From assembly GCF_002575655.3 (NCBI RefSeq), contig NC_053036.3:646000736-646064735 (forward strand): a DNA stretch of 64,000 nt, in the 5' to 3' direction. The notes below the pieces were generated by a model. The model was not told the DNA's origin. It saw only the letters and a program-made list of their open reading frames with translations, and did not search any database. This DNA comes from Aegilops tauschii subsp. strangulata (taxonomy: Eukaryota; Streptophyta; Magnoliopsida; Poales; Poaceae). A program made the translations under genes and the position numbers. Shown here one piece after another: positions 54,681-64,000 of this stretch (position 1 is the stretch's first letter; the number at the start of each line of letters is the position of its first letter).

Positions 54681-55789
54681 ATGCATTCATGTTGTCTCTG
54701 CCTTGTATGATGAAACAAAGTCGTTATGTAATATAATGTTTTTTTAAATTACCTCCTGTGCGGCCGTGTTTTGTGAAATCTGAGAGTTGGCCAGTCGTCG
54801 GCTTCTGCCCCCACGTAGGTAGTACGGGGGTGTTCGGGATGGAATCTAAACACTCTTGATCCAATTATTTGGTTCTTGAAGGAGGTGTTTAGCGCAACGA
54901 ACCAGGCAATCAGACTATGCGGCTTTAGCACCCTCACTTAGCCATAGGAGTTTGACAAATAAAAATTTAGGCTCAGCCCCTAGTATCCGAACTAGGATGC
55001 TGTAAACACCTGATCGGGCAAGTACCAATCCCTCGCGTAATGCGGAAAAAATCGCTCAAGATTTGAAACCTCCGAAGAGCGGACTGGCTCTCGCTGCATT
55101 ATGACAGCCAGTTTTCGGCTTTCTCTACTGAGGTGCTCATCCGGGTAGACCAGGGCACAATCGCAGTAGTTCTCCCTTTACTACCCTAGCCGATATAAGG
55201 GAACGTAAGGTAGCAAGCACAGGAGCCGGGCAACCCAACTATTGACCAAAGACATGATTCGGAGCCAATGCATATAGTGCTAAATTCGGGGTGCCGAACT
55301 ATACTGTAAAAAGTGTTCGGACTTTGTTGCTGTGTTGCGGGGCGCTATGAAGCCCCTGGCAAATTGAAACGTACCAAAGTGTACGGGTGCTATTTGATAA
55401 GGTTATAAAAAAGGGTAGTAAGCTAGAGCCGCCAGATTTGGGCCGCAAATTGTTTCCATTATAGTTTGATTAATACGTCAAAGCGCATTCGTACAAGTAG
55501 TGAAATAAGCAACAGGCTATTTAATATGCCACAACCAAGGGAGAGCTGCATGTTGGTCCTGAAAACAAGTAGAGTGATCGTTAAAGGGACCACCTAGAAA
55601 TTCCCCTATACGTCTGTGCTTCTTGCCGTCTTGGTGTATGTATCCTTCGAAAGGACCGGTGATCAGGCCGTCAGGGAAGGCCTGTGGAAAAGAAACCTGG
55701 AAAGGAGAAAAAGGAAACAGTGAAAGTATTTGTGTCCGGGGTCGGTCGAGCCGTATTGTGGATCACAAGCTAGTTATGTCTCCGTCTAT
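54681..55789. other. Spacer between antisense gene and gag-protease
   Basis: No reverse transcriptase, RNase H or integrase is visible here on either strand, although these would be expected between protease and the 3' LTR in a complete Gypsy element. The sequence is non-coding and of mixed composition. Confidence 0.6.
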
Positions 55790-56545
55790 GCCCATGGTAT
55801 TTTGAGTGCGTAAGTATGTACGCGTGGTACGAATGCTGCCACTTGGTCGGGACTGGGACGGAGGCCAAATTGCTAGTCGAGCTCTTGACGAGCTGGGCTG
55901 TCCTGCTGCAGAATAGTTCGGACTCTCTTGACAGTGTCCGGGAGCTCGGCCGCCGAATTAAGGTTCTTCTTGAAAAGGCCGCTCTGGACTTCTGCTGCTA
56001 AGGCAGCGGTGTGCTCCTCGGTGCGGAGGGAGCGTTCCGTGTTTCCATTAACTGTTATGACGCCCCGTGGTCCGGGCATCTTGAGCTTGAGATAAGCATA
56101 GTGTGGCACCGTGTTGAATCAAGCAAATGCGGTTCGTCCAAGCAGTGCGTGATAGCCGCTGCAAAAGGGGACGATATCGAAGATTAACTCTTCGCTTCGG
56201 AAGTTGTCTGGAGATCCGAAGACAACCTCTAGTGTGATTGAGCCCGTATAGCGGGCCTCTACACCTGGTATGACTCCTTTAAAGATAGTCTTTGTGGGCT
56301 TGATCCGTGATGGATTAATGCCCATTTTGCGCACTGTATCCTGATAGAGCAGGTTGAGGCTGCGGCCACCGTCCATGAGGACTCGCGTCAGGTGGAATCC
56401 ATCAATTATTGGGTCAAGGACCAGTGCGGCCGAACCGCCGTGGCGGATACCGGTCGGATGATCCCGACGATCGAAGGTGATCGGGCATGACGACCATGCA
56501 TTAAATTTTGGGGCGACTGGCTCTATCGCATAGGCGTCCCTTTTT
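55790..56545 (-). pseudogene. Tat-like Gypsy gag end and aspartic protease
   Basis: The minus-strand frame runs from DAYAIEPVAPKFNAW through the protease motif LMDGG (active-site Asp-Gly-Gly) at about 56368-56382, to GVIPGVEARYTGSITLEVVF and GYHALLGRTAFA. There TGA (56116-56118) replaces a likely CGA. It continues with VPHYAYLKLKMPGPRGVITV and a second stop, TAG, near 55869. The upstream gag is lost or lies beyond the junction at about 56546. The direction matches the 3' LTR at 457-926 and is opposite to the antisense gene. The protease would cleave the polyprotein; this copy is dead. Confidence 0.8.
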
Positions 56546-56677
56546 TGACCAATGAAAACAGCAGGAGAGACTCCTACTGTTATTTTTTATTTATTGAAAT
56601 GTTAACCTATGGTTAACAAGGGGGGGGGCAAGAATGTTTTTACATGACTTTTACATAAAGATATGCCAATCAAGGGC
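56546..56677. other. Short junction sequence left of the Athila-type element
   Basis: Contains a small inverted repeat (AGGAGAGACTCCT at about 56562-56574), GTTAACCTATGGTTAAC (about 56605) and a G run. The last five bases, AGGGC (56673-56677), are the left candidate TSD of the Athila-type element. Confidence 0.4.
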
Positions 56678-58183
56678 TGCTGCCTCTTGAGCACTGCATT
56701 GGTTTCCCTTGAAGAGGAAAGGGTGATGCTGTAAAGCAGCGTAAGTATTTCCCTTAGTTTTTTAGAACCAAGGTATCAATCCAGTAGGAGGCCACGCACG
56801 AGTCCCTCGCACCTACACAAACAAATAAATCCTCGCAACCAACGCAATAAAGGGGTTGTCAATAAAGTAAAGGAAGCAAAATAAAAACGACGCCAGAAAT
56901 AACTTGTTGTCGGGAGATTAAATATGATGGAAAATAGACCCGGGGGCCATAGGTTTCACTAGTGGCTTCTCTCGAGAGCATAAGTATTATGGTGGGTATA
57001 CAAATTACTGTTGAGCAATTGACAGAATTGAGCATAGTTATGAGAATATCTAGGTATGATCATGTATATAGGCATCACGTCTGAGACAAGTAGACCGACC
57101 CCTGCCTGCATCTACTACTATTACTCCACACATCGACCGCTATCCAGCATGCATCTAGAGTATTAAGTTCAAAAGAACAGAGTAACGCTTTAAGTAAGAT
57201 GACATGATGTAGAGGGATAAACTCATGCAATATGATATAAACCCCATCTTGTTATCCTCGATGGCAACAATACAATACGTGCCTTGCTGCCCCTACTGTC
57301 ACTGGGAAAGGACACCACAAGATTGAACCCAAAGCTAAGCACTTCTCCCATTGCAAGAAAGATCAATCTAGTAGGCGAACCAAACTGATAATTCGAAGAG
57401 ACTTGCAAAGATAACCAATCATATATAAAAGAATTCAGAGAAGATTCAAATATTGTTCATAGATAAACTTGATCGTAAACACGCAATTCATCGGTCTCAA
57501 CGAACACACCGCAAAAGAAGATTACATCGAATAGATCTCCACAAGAGAGGGGGAGAACATTGTATTGAGATCCAAAAAGAGAGAAGAAGCCATCTAGCTA
57601 ATAACTATGGACCCGAAGGTCTGAGGTAAACTACTCACACATCATCGGAGAGGCTATGGTGTTGATGTAGAAGCCCTCCGTGATCGATGCCCCTTCCGGC
57701 GGAGCTCCGGAAAAGGCCCCAAGATGGGATCTCACGGGTACAGAAGGTCGCGGCAGTGGAATTAGGTTTTTGGCTCCGTATCTGGTAGTTTGGGGATACG
57801 TAGGTATATATAGGAGGAAGAAGTACGTCGGTGGAGCAACGTGGGCCCCACGAGGGTGGAGGGCGCGCCCAGGCGGGGTAGGCGCGCCCCCCTACCTCGT
57901 GCCTTCCTGGTTGATGTCTTGACGTAGGGTCCAAGTCCTCTGGATCACGTTCGTTCCAAAAATCACGTTCCCGAAGGTTTTATTCCGTTTGGACTCCGTT
58001 TGATATTCTTTTTTTGCGGAACTCTGAAATAAGCAAAAAACAGCAATTCTGGGCTGGGCCTCCGGTTAATAGGTTAGTCCCAAAAATAATATAAAAGTGT
58101 ATAATAAAGCCCAATAATGTCCAACACAGAATATAATATAGCATGGAACAATAAAAAATTATAGATACGTTGGAGACGTATCA
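56678..58183 (-). mobile_element. 3' LTR of the Athila-type element
   Basis: 1,506 bp. It lacks a segment of about 80 bp (TCACTTCACGGTCACTTACG onward) that the other LTR has at about 61961-62042. The TATA-like GTATATATAGGAGG and the short GGCGCGCC words are shared. Confidence 0.9.
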
Positions 58184-61014
58184 AGCATCCCCAAGCTTAA
58201 TTCCTGCTCGTCCTCGAGTAGGTAAATGATAAAAACATAATTTTTGATGTGGAATGCTACTTAGCATAATTTCAATGTAATTCTTCTTATTGTGGCACGA
58301 ATGTTCAGATTTAATATGATTCAAGATAAAAGTTTAATGTTGACACAAAAATAATAATACTTCAAGCATGCTAACCAAGCAATTATGTCTTATCAAAATA
58401 ACATATCCAAAGCAAGTTATCCCTACAAAATCATATAGTCTGGCTATGCTCCATCTTCCCCACACAAAATATTCATATCATGCACAACCCCGGTTTTAGC
58501 CAAGCAATTGGTTCATACTTTTTAACGCGCTTCAGCCTTTTCAACTCTTACGCAATACATGAGCGCAAGCCATGGATATAGCACTATGGTGGAAATAGGT
58601 ATAATGGTAGGGGTTATGTGGGAAGACAAAAAAGGAGAAAGTCTTACATCAACGAGGCTAATCAACGGGCTATGGAGATGCCCATCAATTGATGTCAATG
58701 CAAGGAGTAGAGATTGCCATGCAACGGATGCACTAGAGCGATAAGTGTATGAAAGCTCTAACAAAAGAAACTAAGTGGGTGTGCATCCAACTTGCTTTCT
58801 CACGAAGAACTCGGGCATTTGAGGAAGCCCATCATTGGAATATACAAGCCAAGTTCTATAATGAAATTTCCCACTAGTATATGAAAGCGACAAAATGAGA
58901 GACTCTCTATCATGAAGATTACGGTGCTACTTTGAAGCACAAGTGTGGTAAAAGGATAGTAACATTGTCCCTTCTCTCTTTTTCTCTCATTCATTTTTTT
59001 TATTTGGGCCTTTTCTCTTTTTTTTATGGCCTCTTTTTTTTAGTCCGGAGTCTCATCCCGACTTGTGGGGGAATCATAGTCTCCATCATCCTTTCCTCAC
59101 TTGGGACAATGCTCTAAAAAAATGGTGATCATCACACTTTTATTTACTTACAACTCAATAATTACAAGTCAATACTTAGAACAAAATATGACTCTATGTG
59201 AATGCCTCCGGCGGTGTACCAGGATATCCAATGAATCGAGAGCGACATGTATGAAAGAATTATGAATGGTGGCTTTGCCACAAATACAATGTCAACTACA
59301 TGATCATGCAAAGCAATATGACAATGATGGAGCGTGTCATGATAAACGAAACGATGGAAAGTTGCATGGCAATATATCTCGTAATGGCTATGGAAATGCC
59401 ATAATTGGTAGGTATGGTGGCTGTTTTGAGGAAGATATAAGGAGGTTTATGTGTGATAGAGCGTATCATATCACGGGGTTTGGATGCACATGCGAAGTTT
59501 GCACCAACTCTCAAGGTGAGAGAGGGCAATGCACGGTACCGAAGAGGCTAGAAAATTGCGGAAAGGTAAGTGTGCATATAATCCATGGACTCACATTAGT
59601 CATAAAGAACTCATATACTTATTGCAAAATTTTATTAGCCCTCGAAGCAAAGTACTACTACGCATGCTCCTAGGGGAAGGGTTGGTAGGAGTTAACCATC
59701 GGGCGATCCCGACCGCCACACAAAGGATGACAATCTATAAATACCTCATGCTCCGACTTCGTTACATAACGGTTCACCATACGTGCATGCTACGGGAATC
59801 ACAAACTCCAACACAATTATGTTTCAATTCCACAATTACTCAACTAGCACAACTATGATATTACCACCTTTATATCTCAAAACAATTATCAAGCATCAAA
59901 TTTCTCATGATATTATAATGAAAGCAAATTGCCATGATATTTTAAGACTCTCAAAATAATATAAGTGAAGCATGAGAGATCAATAGTTTCTATAAAACAA
60001 ATGCACCGCCGTGCTATAAAAGATATAAGTGAAGCACTAGAGCAAAAACTATATAACTCAAAAGATATAAGTGAAGCACATAGAGTATTCTAACAATTTC
60101 CGAATCATGTGTATCTCTCTCAAAAGGTGTGTACAGAAAGGATGATTGTGGCAAACTAACAAACAAAGACTCAAATAATAATACAAGACGCTCCAAGCAA
60201 AACACATATCATGTGGTGAATAAAAATATAGCTCCAAGTAAAGTTACCGATGGAAGTAACCAAAGAGGGGATGCCTTCCGGGGCATCCCCGAGCTTTGGA
60301 TTTTAGGTGTCCTTAGATTATCTTGGGGTGCCATGGGCATCCCCAAGCTTAGTCTCTTGCCACTCCTTGTTCCATAATCCATCAAATCTTTTACCCAAAA
60401 CTTGAAAACTTCACAACACAAAACTTAACAGAAAATCTCATGAGCTCCGTTAGAGAAAGAAAACAAAGCACCACTTCAAGGTACTGTAATGAACTCATTC
60501 TTTATTTATATTGGTGTTAAACATACTGTATTCCAACTTCTCTATGGTTTATAAACTATTTTACTAGCCATAGATTCATCAAAATAAGCAAACAACACAC
60601 GAAAAACAGAATCTGTCAAAAACAGAACAGTCTGTAGTAATCTGTAACTAACGCAAACTTCTGGAACTCCAAAATTTCAGCCAAAATAGGACGGCCTAGA
60701 AAATTTGTTTATTGATCAGAAGCAATTGGAATCAATATTTTATCACGTTCTGGTGATTTTTAACAATTATTTTCGTGAACAGAAAGTTTCTGGAATTTTC
60801 AGCAAGATCAAATAACTATCATCCAAGAAGACCCTATAGGTTAAACTTGGAACAAACAATAATTAAAACATAAAAACACATCTAACCAGAGGCTAGATAA
60901 AATATTTATTCCTAAACAGAAGCAAAAAGCAAAAAACTAAAAATAAAATTGTGTTGCCTCCCAACAAACGCTATCGTTTAACGCCCCTAGCTAGGCATAA
61001 TAGCAAGGATAGAT
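58184..61014 (-). other. Non-coding interior of the Athila-type element
   Basis: No pol domain is found on either strand. There is a polypurine tract next to the LTR, T-rich stretches at 58975-59045, and two further copies of the CTTGGGGATGC-like word around 60280-60350. A hairpin-forming GGGGATGCC...GGCATCCCC lies at 60268-60291. A repeat near 60010-60090 reads AAAGATATAAGTGAAGCA several times. Confidence 0.7.
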
Positions 61015-61512
61015 CTAGGTATTGCCATCTTTGGTGTTCAAATTCTTAATGGAGTTATGCTCGGTGATCTTTTGATCCAAAGCATCCAACAGCTTATTGC
61101 AAAGGGAAATCAAATTATTCATGCGGTTGATATTCCCACCAATATTTTTAAGAGGTTCAACAAATTTTTGCAATTCACATAATTGCTCTAGAACTTGAGT
61201 TACTTCTTGGCTAAGGGGTGATTCTTTTTGTAGGGGAAGTACTCCTACTATCCCCTCTATAATTTCATAAGCGGAGCTAGGATCAATTTCAAGAAAGCTC
61301 CCTTTGGCGGAAAAAACGAGGAGTTGTCTATGGGATAGGGTTAGCCCAACATAAAAATTGCGAAGTAAAATTTCGAAATCCCCCTCCATGTTGCAACTAC
61401 GATAAGATTCTAGCATCCTAAACCAAGCATCCTGTAAATTTTCCCCTTGCCTCTGCTTGAAGTGAAGGACTTCAAAGTCAGGAGAGGAAGGGATGAAGAC
61501 CGAGCTTGCCAT
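61015..61512 (-). CDS. Gag-like protein of the Athila-type element
   Basis: 165 residues from ATG 61512 (an in-frame upstream ATG at 61719 adds 69 hydrophobic, leader-like residues and lies in the primer-site region). SSVFIPSSPDFEVLHFKQRQ begins the core. ENLQDAWFRMLESYRSC and LLRNFYVGLTLSHRQLLVFS follow the plant retrotransposon Gag pattern, then GSFLEIDPSSAYEIIEGIVG. The C-terminus is a coiled coil (VTQVLEQLCELQKFVEPLKN). There is no zinc knuckle, and the protein is much shorter than a full Athila Gag. It could still help packaging, or it may be a remnant of a longer gag. Confidence 0.7.
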   Translation of the reverse strand: MASSVFIPSSPDFEVLHFKQRQGENLQDAWFRMLESYRSCNMEGDFEILLRNFYVGLTLSHRQLLVFSAKGSFLEIDPSSAYEIIEGIVGVLPLQKESPLSQEVTQVLEQLCELQKFVEPLKNIGGNINRMNNLISLCNKLLDALDQKITEHNSIKNLNTKDGNT

Positions 61513-61675
61513 AACGACAAAACAAGCGCAAAAGAGGCGAACGTAAAAGAGAGAGGGCGAATAAAACGGCAAGGGTGAAGTGGGGGAGAGGAAAACGAGA
61601 GGCAAATGGAAAATAATGTAATGCGAGAGACAAGGCTTTGTGATGGGTACTTGGTATGTTGACTTTTGCGTAGAC

Positions 61676-61763
61676 TCCCCGGCAACGGCACCAGAAATGG
61701 CTCGTTGTGGGGAGTCCAAATCTTGACTTGACCTTGCGTAAGCCTCCCCGTCAACGGTGCCAG
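61676..61763 (-). promoter_or_regulatory. Duplicated primer-binding site
   Basis: Next to the 5' LTR the minus strand reads TGGCACCGTTGACGGGGA (61746-61763), an Asp-tRNA type primer site with a few changes. About 70 bp further in lies a second copy, TGGTGCCGTTGCCGGGGA (about 61677-61694), with the same flank (ATTTCTGG before it). The region was tandemly duplicated. Confidence 0.7.
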
Positions 61764-61773
61764 AAATCCTTCT

Positions 61774-63356
61774 TGCTACCTCTTGAGCACTGCGTTGGTT
61801 TTCCCTTGAAGAGGAAAGGGTGATGCAATAAAGCAGCGTAAGTATTTCCCTCAGTTTTTGAGAACCAAGGTCTCAATCCAGTAGGAGGCCACGCACGAGT
61901 CCCTCGCACCTACACAAACAAATATATCCTCGCAACCAACGCAATAAAGGGGTTGTCAATCACTTCACGGTCACTTACGAGAGTGAGATCTGATAGATAT
62001 GATAAGATAATATTTTTGGTATTTTTATGATAAAGATGCAAAGTAAAGAAAGCAAAATAAAAACGGCGCCAGAAATAACTTATTGTCGGGAGATTAAATA
62101 TAATGGAAAATAGAACCGGGGGCCATAGGTTTCACTAGTGGCTTCTCTCGAGAGCATAAGTATTACGGTGGGTAAACAAATTACTGTTGAGAAATTGACA
62201 GAATTGAGCATAGTTATGAGAATATCTAGGTATGATCATGTATATAGGCATCACGCCCGAGACAAGTAGACCGACTCCTGCCTGCATCTACTACTATTAC
62301 TCCGCACATCGACCGCTATCCAGCATGCATCTAGAGTATTAAGTTCAAAAGAACAGAGTAACGCTTTAAGTAAGATGACATGATGTAGAGGGATAAACTC
62401 ATGCAATATGATATAAACTCCATCTTGTTATCCTCGATGGCAACAATACAATACGTGCCTTGCTGCCCCTACTGTCACTAGGAAAGGACACCTAAAGATT
62501 GAACCCAAAGCTAAGCACTTCTCCCATTGCAAGAAAGATCAATCTAGTAGGCCAAACCAAACTGATAATTCGAAGAGACTTGCAAAGATAACCAATCATA
62601 CATAAAAGAATTCAGAGAAGATTCAAATATTGTTCATAGATAAACTTGATCATAAACCCACAATTCATCGGTCTCAACAAACACACCGCAAAAGAAGTTT
62701 ACATTGAATAGATCTCCACAAGAGAGGGGGAGAACATTGTATTGAGATCCAAAAAGAGAGAAGAAGTCATCTAGCTAATAACTATGGACCCGAAGGTCTG
62801 AGGTAAACTACTCACACATCATCGGAGAGGCAATGGTGTTGATGTAGAAGCCCTCCGTGATCGATGCCCCCTCCGGCGGAGCTCCGGAAGGGCCCCAGGA
62901 TGGGATCTCATGGGTACAGAAGGTTGCGGCGGTGGAATTAGGTTTTTGGCTCCGTATCTGGTAGTTTGGGGATACATAGGTATATATAGGAGGAAGAAGT
63001 ACGTCGGTGGAGCAACATGGGCCACACGAGGGTGGAGGGCGCGCCCAGGGGGGTAGGCGCGCCCCCCTACCTCGTGCCTTCCTGGTTGATGTCTTGACGT
63101 AGGGTCCAAGTCCTCGGGATCACGTTCGTTCCAAAAATCACGTTCCCGAAGGTTTCATTCCATTTGGACTCCGTTTGATATTCTTTTTCTGCGAAACTCT
63201 GAAATAGACAAAAAAACAGCAATTCTGGGCTAGGCCTCCGGTTAATAGGTTGGTCCCAAAAATAATATAAAAGTGTATAATAAAGCCCAATAATGTCCAA
63301 AACAGAATATAATATAGCATGCAATCAAAAATTACAGATATGCTGGAGACGTATCA
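61774..63356 (-). mobile_element. 5' LTR of the Athila-type element, shared with the next unit
   Basis: 1,583 bp, complete. It is bordered on the left by the primer-binding site of one unit and on the right by the polypurine tract of another (AAGCTTGGGGATGC at 63357-63371), so it serves two units. Confidence 0.9.
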
Positions 63357-64000
63357 AGCATCCCCAAGCTTAATTCCTGCTCGTCCTCGAGTAGGTAAAT
63401 GATAAAAACAGAATTTTTGATGTGGAATGCTACTTAGCATAATTTCAATGTAATTCTTCTTATTGTGGCACGAATGTTCAGATTTAATATGATTCAAGAT
63501 AAAAGTTTAATGTTGACATAAAAATAATAATACTTCAAGCATGCTAACCAAGCAATTATGTCTTATCAAAATAACATATCCAAAGCAAGTTATCCCTACA
63601 AAATCATATAGTCTGGCTATGCTCCATCTTCCCCCACACAAAATATTCATATCATGCACAACCCTGGTTTTAGCCAAGCAATTGGTTCATACTTTTTAAC
63701 GCGCTTCAGCCTTTTCAACTCTTACGCAATACATGAGCGCAAGCCATGGATATAGCACTATGGTGGAAATAGGTATAATGGTAGGGGTTATGTGGGAAGA
63801 CAAAAAAGGAGAAAGTCTTACATCAACGAGGCTAATCAACGGGCTATGGAGATTCGCATCAATTGATGTCAATGCAAGGAGGAGAGATTGCCATGCAACG
63901 GATGCACTAGAGCTATAAGTGTATAGAAGCTCAACAAAAGAAACTAAGTGGGTGTGCATCCAACTTGCTTGCTCACGAAGACCTCGGGCATTTGAGGAAG
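63357..64000 (-). mobile_element. Start of a second Athila-type unit (3' interior)
   Basis: Nearly identical to 58184-58830, including AGCATCCCCAAGCTTAATTC and the segment GAGCGCAAGCCATGGATATA. It continues beyond the window. No gene is seen. Confidence 0.9.

Larger units (their letters stand above)
56678..63356 (-). mobile_element. Athila-type Gypsy element, non-autonomous
   Basis: On the minus strand: 5' LTR (63356-61774), primer-binding site, gag-like gene (61719-61015), non-coding interior to 58184, polypurine tract (AAGCTTGGGGATGC, 58184-58198) and 3' LTR (58183-56678). LTRs start TGATACGTCTCC (slightly altered in the 5' copy) and end AGGTAGCA or AGGCAGCA. The interior is only 3.6 kb and shows no protease, reverse transcriptase or integrase, so it depends on a relative. 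The same interior start also follows the 5' LTR on its far side (63357 onward), so it belongs to a tandem. It resembles the Sabrina/WHAM/Fatima group, but I cannot choose between them. Confidence 0.88.

Noticed and set aside
58184..61014. Search for protease, reverse transcriptase or integrase in the Athila-type interior
   Set aside because: No DTG/DSG context, no YxDD and no integrase triad was seen in any frame; open frames here are short and unrelated.
1..64000. CRISPR arrays, rRNA, tRNA genes and bacterial operons
   Set aside because: The repeats are tandem without unique spacers, no cloverleaf-like gene was recognised, and all context is plant transposons.

Overview
The window is intergenic DNA from a grass of the wheat tribe (Triticeae: wheat, Aegilops, barley and relatives). 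The evidence is long Copia LTRs of the Angela/BARE/WIS type, Athila-type and Tat-type Gypsy elements, a very large CACTA transposon, and several Stowaway-type MITEs with TA duplications. I see no bacterial features, rRNA, tRNA or CRISPR. Family names come from sequence signatures, not from a database search.

The window is a nest of insertions that can be unpacked from target-site duplications (TSDs). Layer 1 is a Copia LTR fragment (1-456). Layer 2 is a minus-strand Tat-like Gypsy element (457-2643 continuing at 52746-56677), which carries a plus-strand, intron-containing antisense gene of the 'putative gypsy-type transposon' (Transposase_28) kind. Layer 3 is a minus-strand Copia element (2644-52745) inserted into exon 2 of that antisense gene. 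Layer 4 holds two insertions in layer 3: a plus-strand Angela-like Copia (4879-13201, TSD TTTGT, in RNase H) and a 33.7 kb CACTA element (14813-48488, TSD AGA, in integrase). Layer 5, inside the CACTA, is a minus-strand Angela-like Copia (39193-44677, TSD GCAGC), MITEs and a short retroposon. On the right, an Athila-type Gypsy element (56678 to beyond 64000) interrupts layer 2. It is arranged LTR-internal-LTR-internal, so it is a tandem of at least two units sharing an LTR.

The CACTA is the most unusual part. Between its ends lie arrays of GGCCCGT motifs, duplicated small exons of a transposon gene (16.4-21.3 kb, minus), several tandem-repeat arrays, and a set of unrelated gene-like cargo. 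The cargo is a coiled-coil protein gene (25.3-26.0 kb, minus), an apparently intact two-exon SINA-like RING E3 ligase gene (27.2-28.1 kb, minus), a gene with one in-frame stop (29.96-30.5 kb, plus), unrecognised exons (34.3-36.3 kb, plus) and a 3'-5' exonuclease-like pseudogene (37.0-37.55 kb, plus). Three of these have a TATA box at a sensible distance. I could find no TNP2-type transposase, so the element looks non-autonomous.

Most transposon genes are broken by frameshifts, deletions or stops. The stops in the antisense gene all look like C-to-T changes, as expected of methylated, silenced repeats. The Angela-like element at 4879-13201 is the youngest-looking retrotransposon: its LTRs differ at only about 1% by eye, but it has lost the end of its 5' LTR and its primer-binding site.
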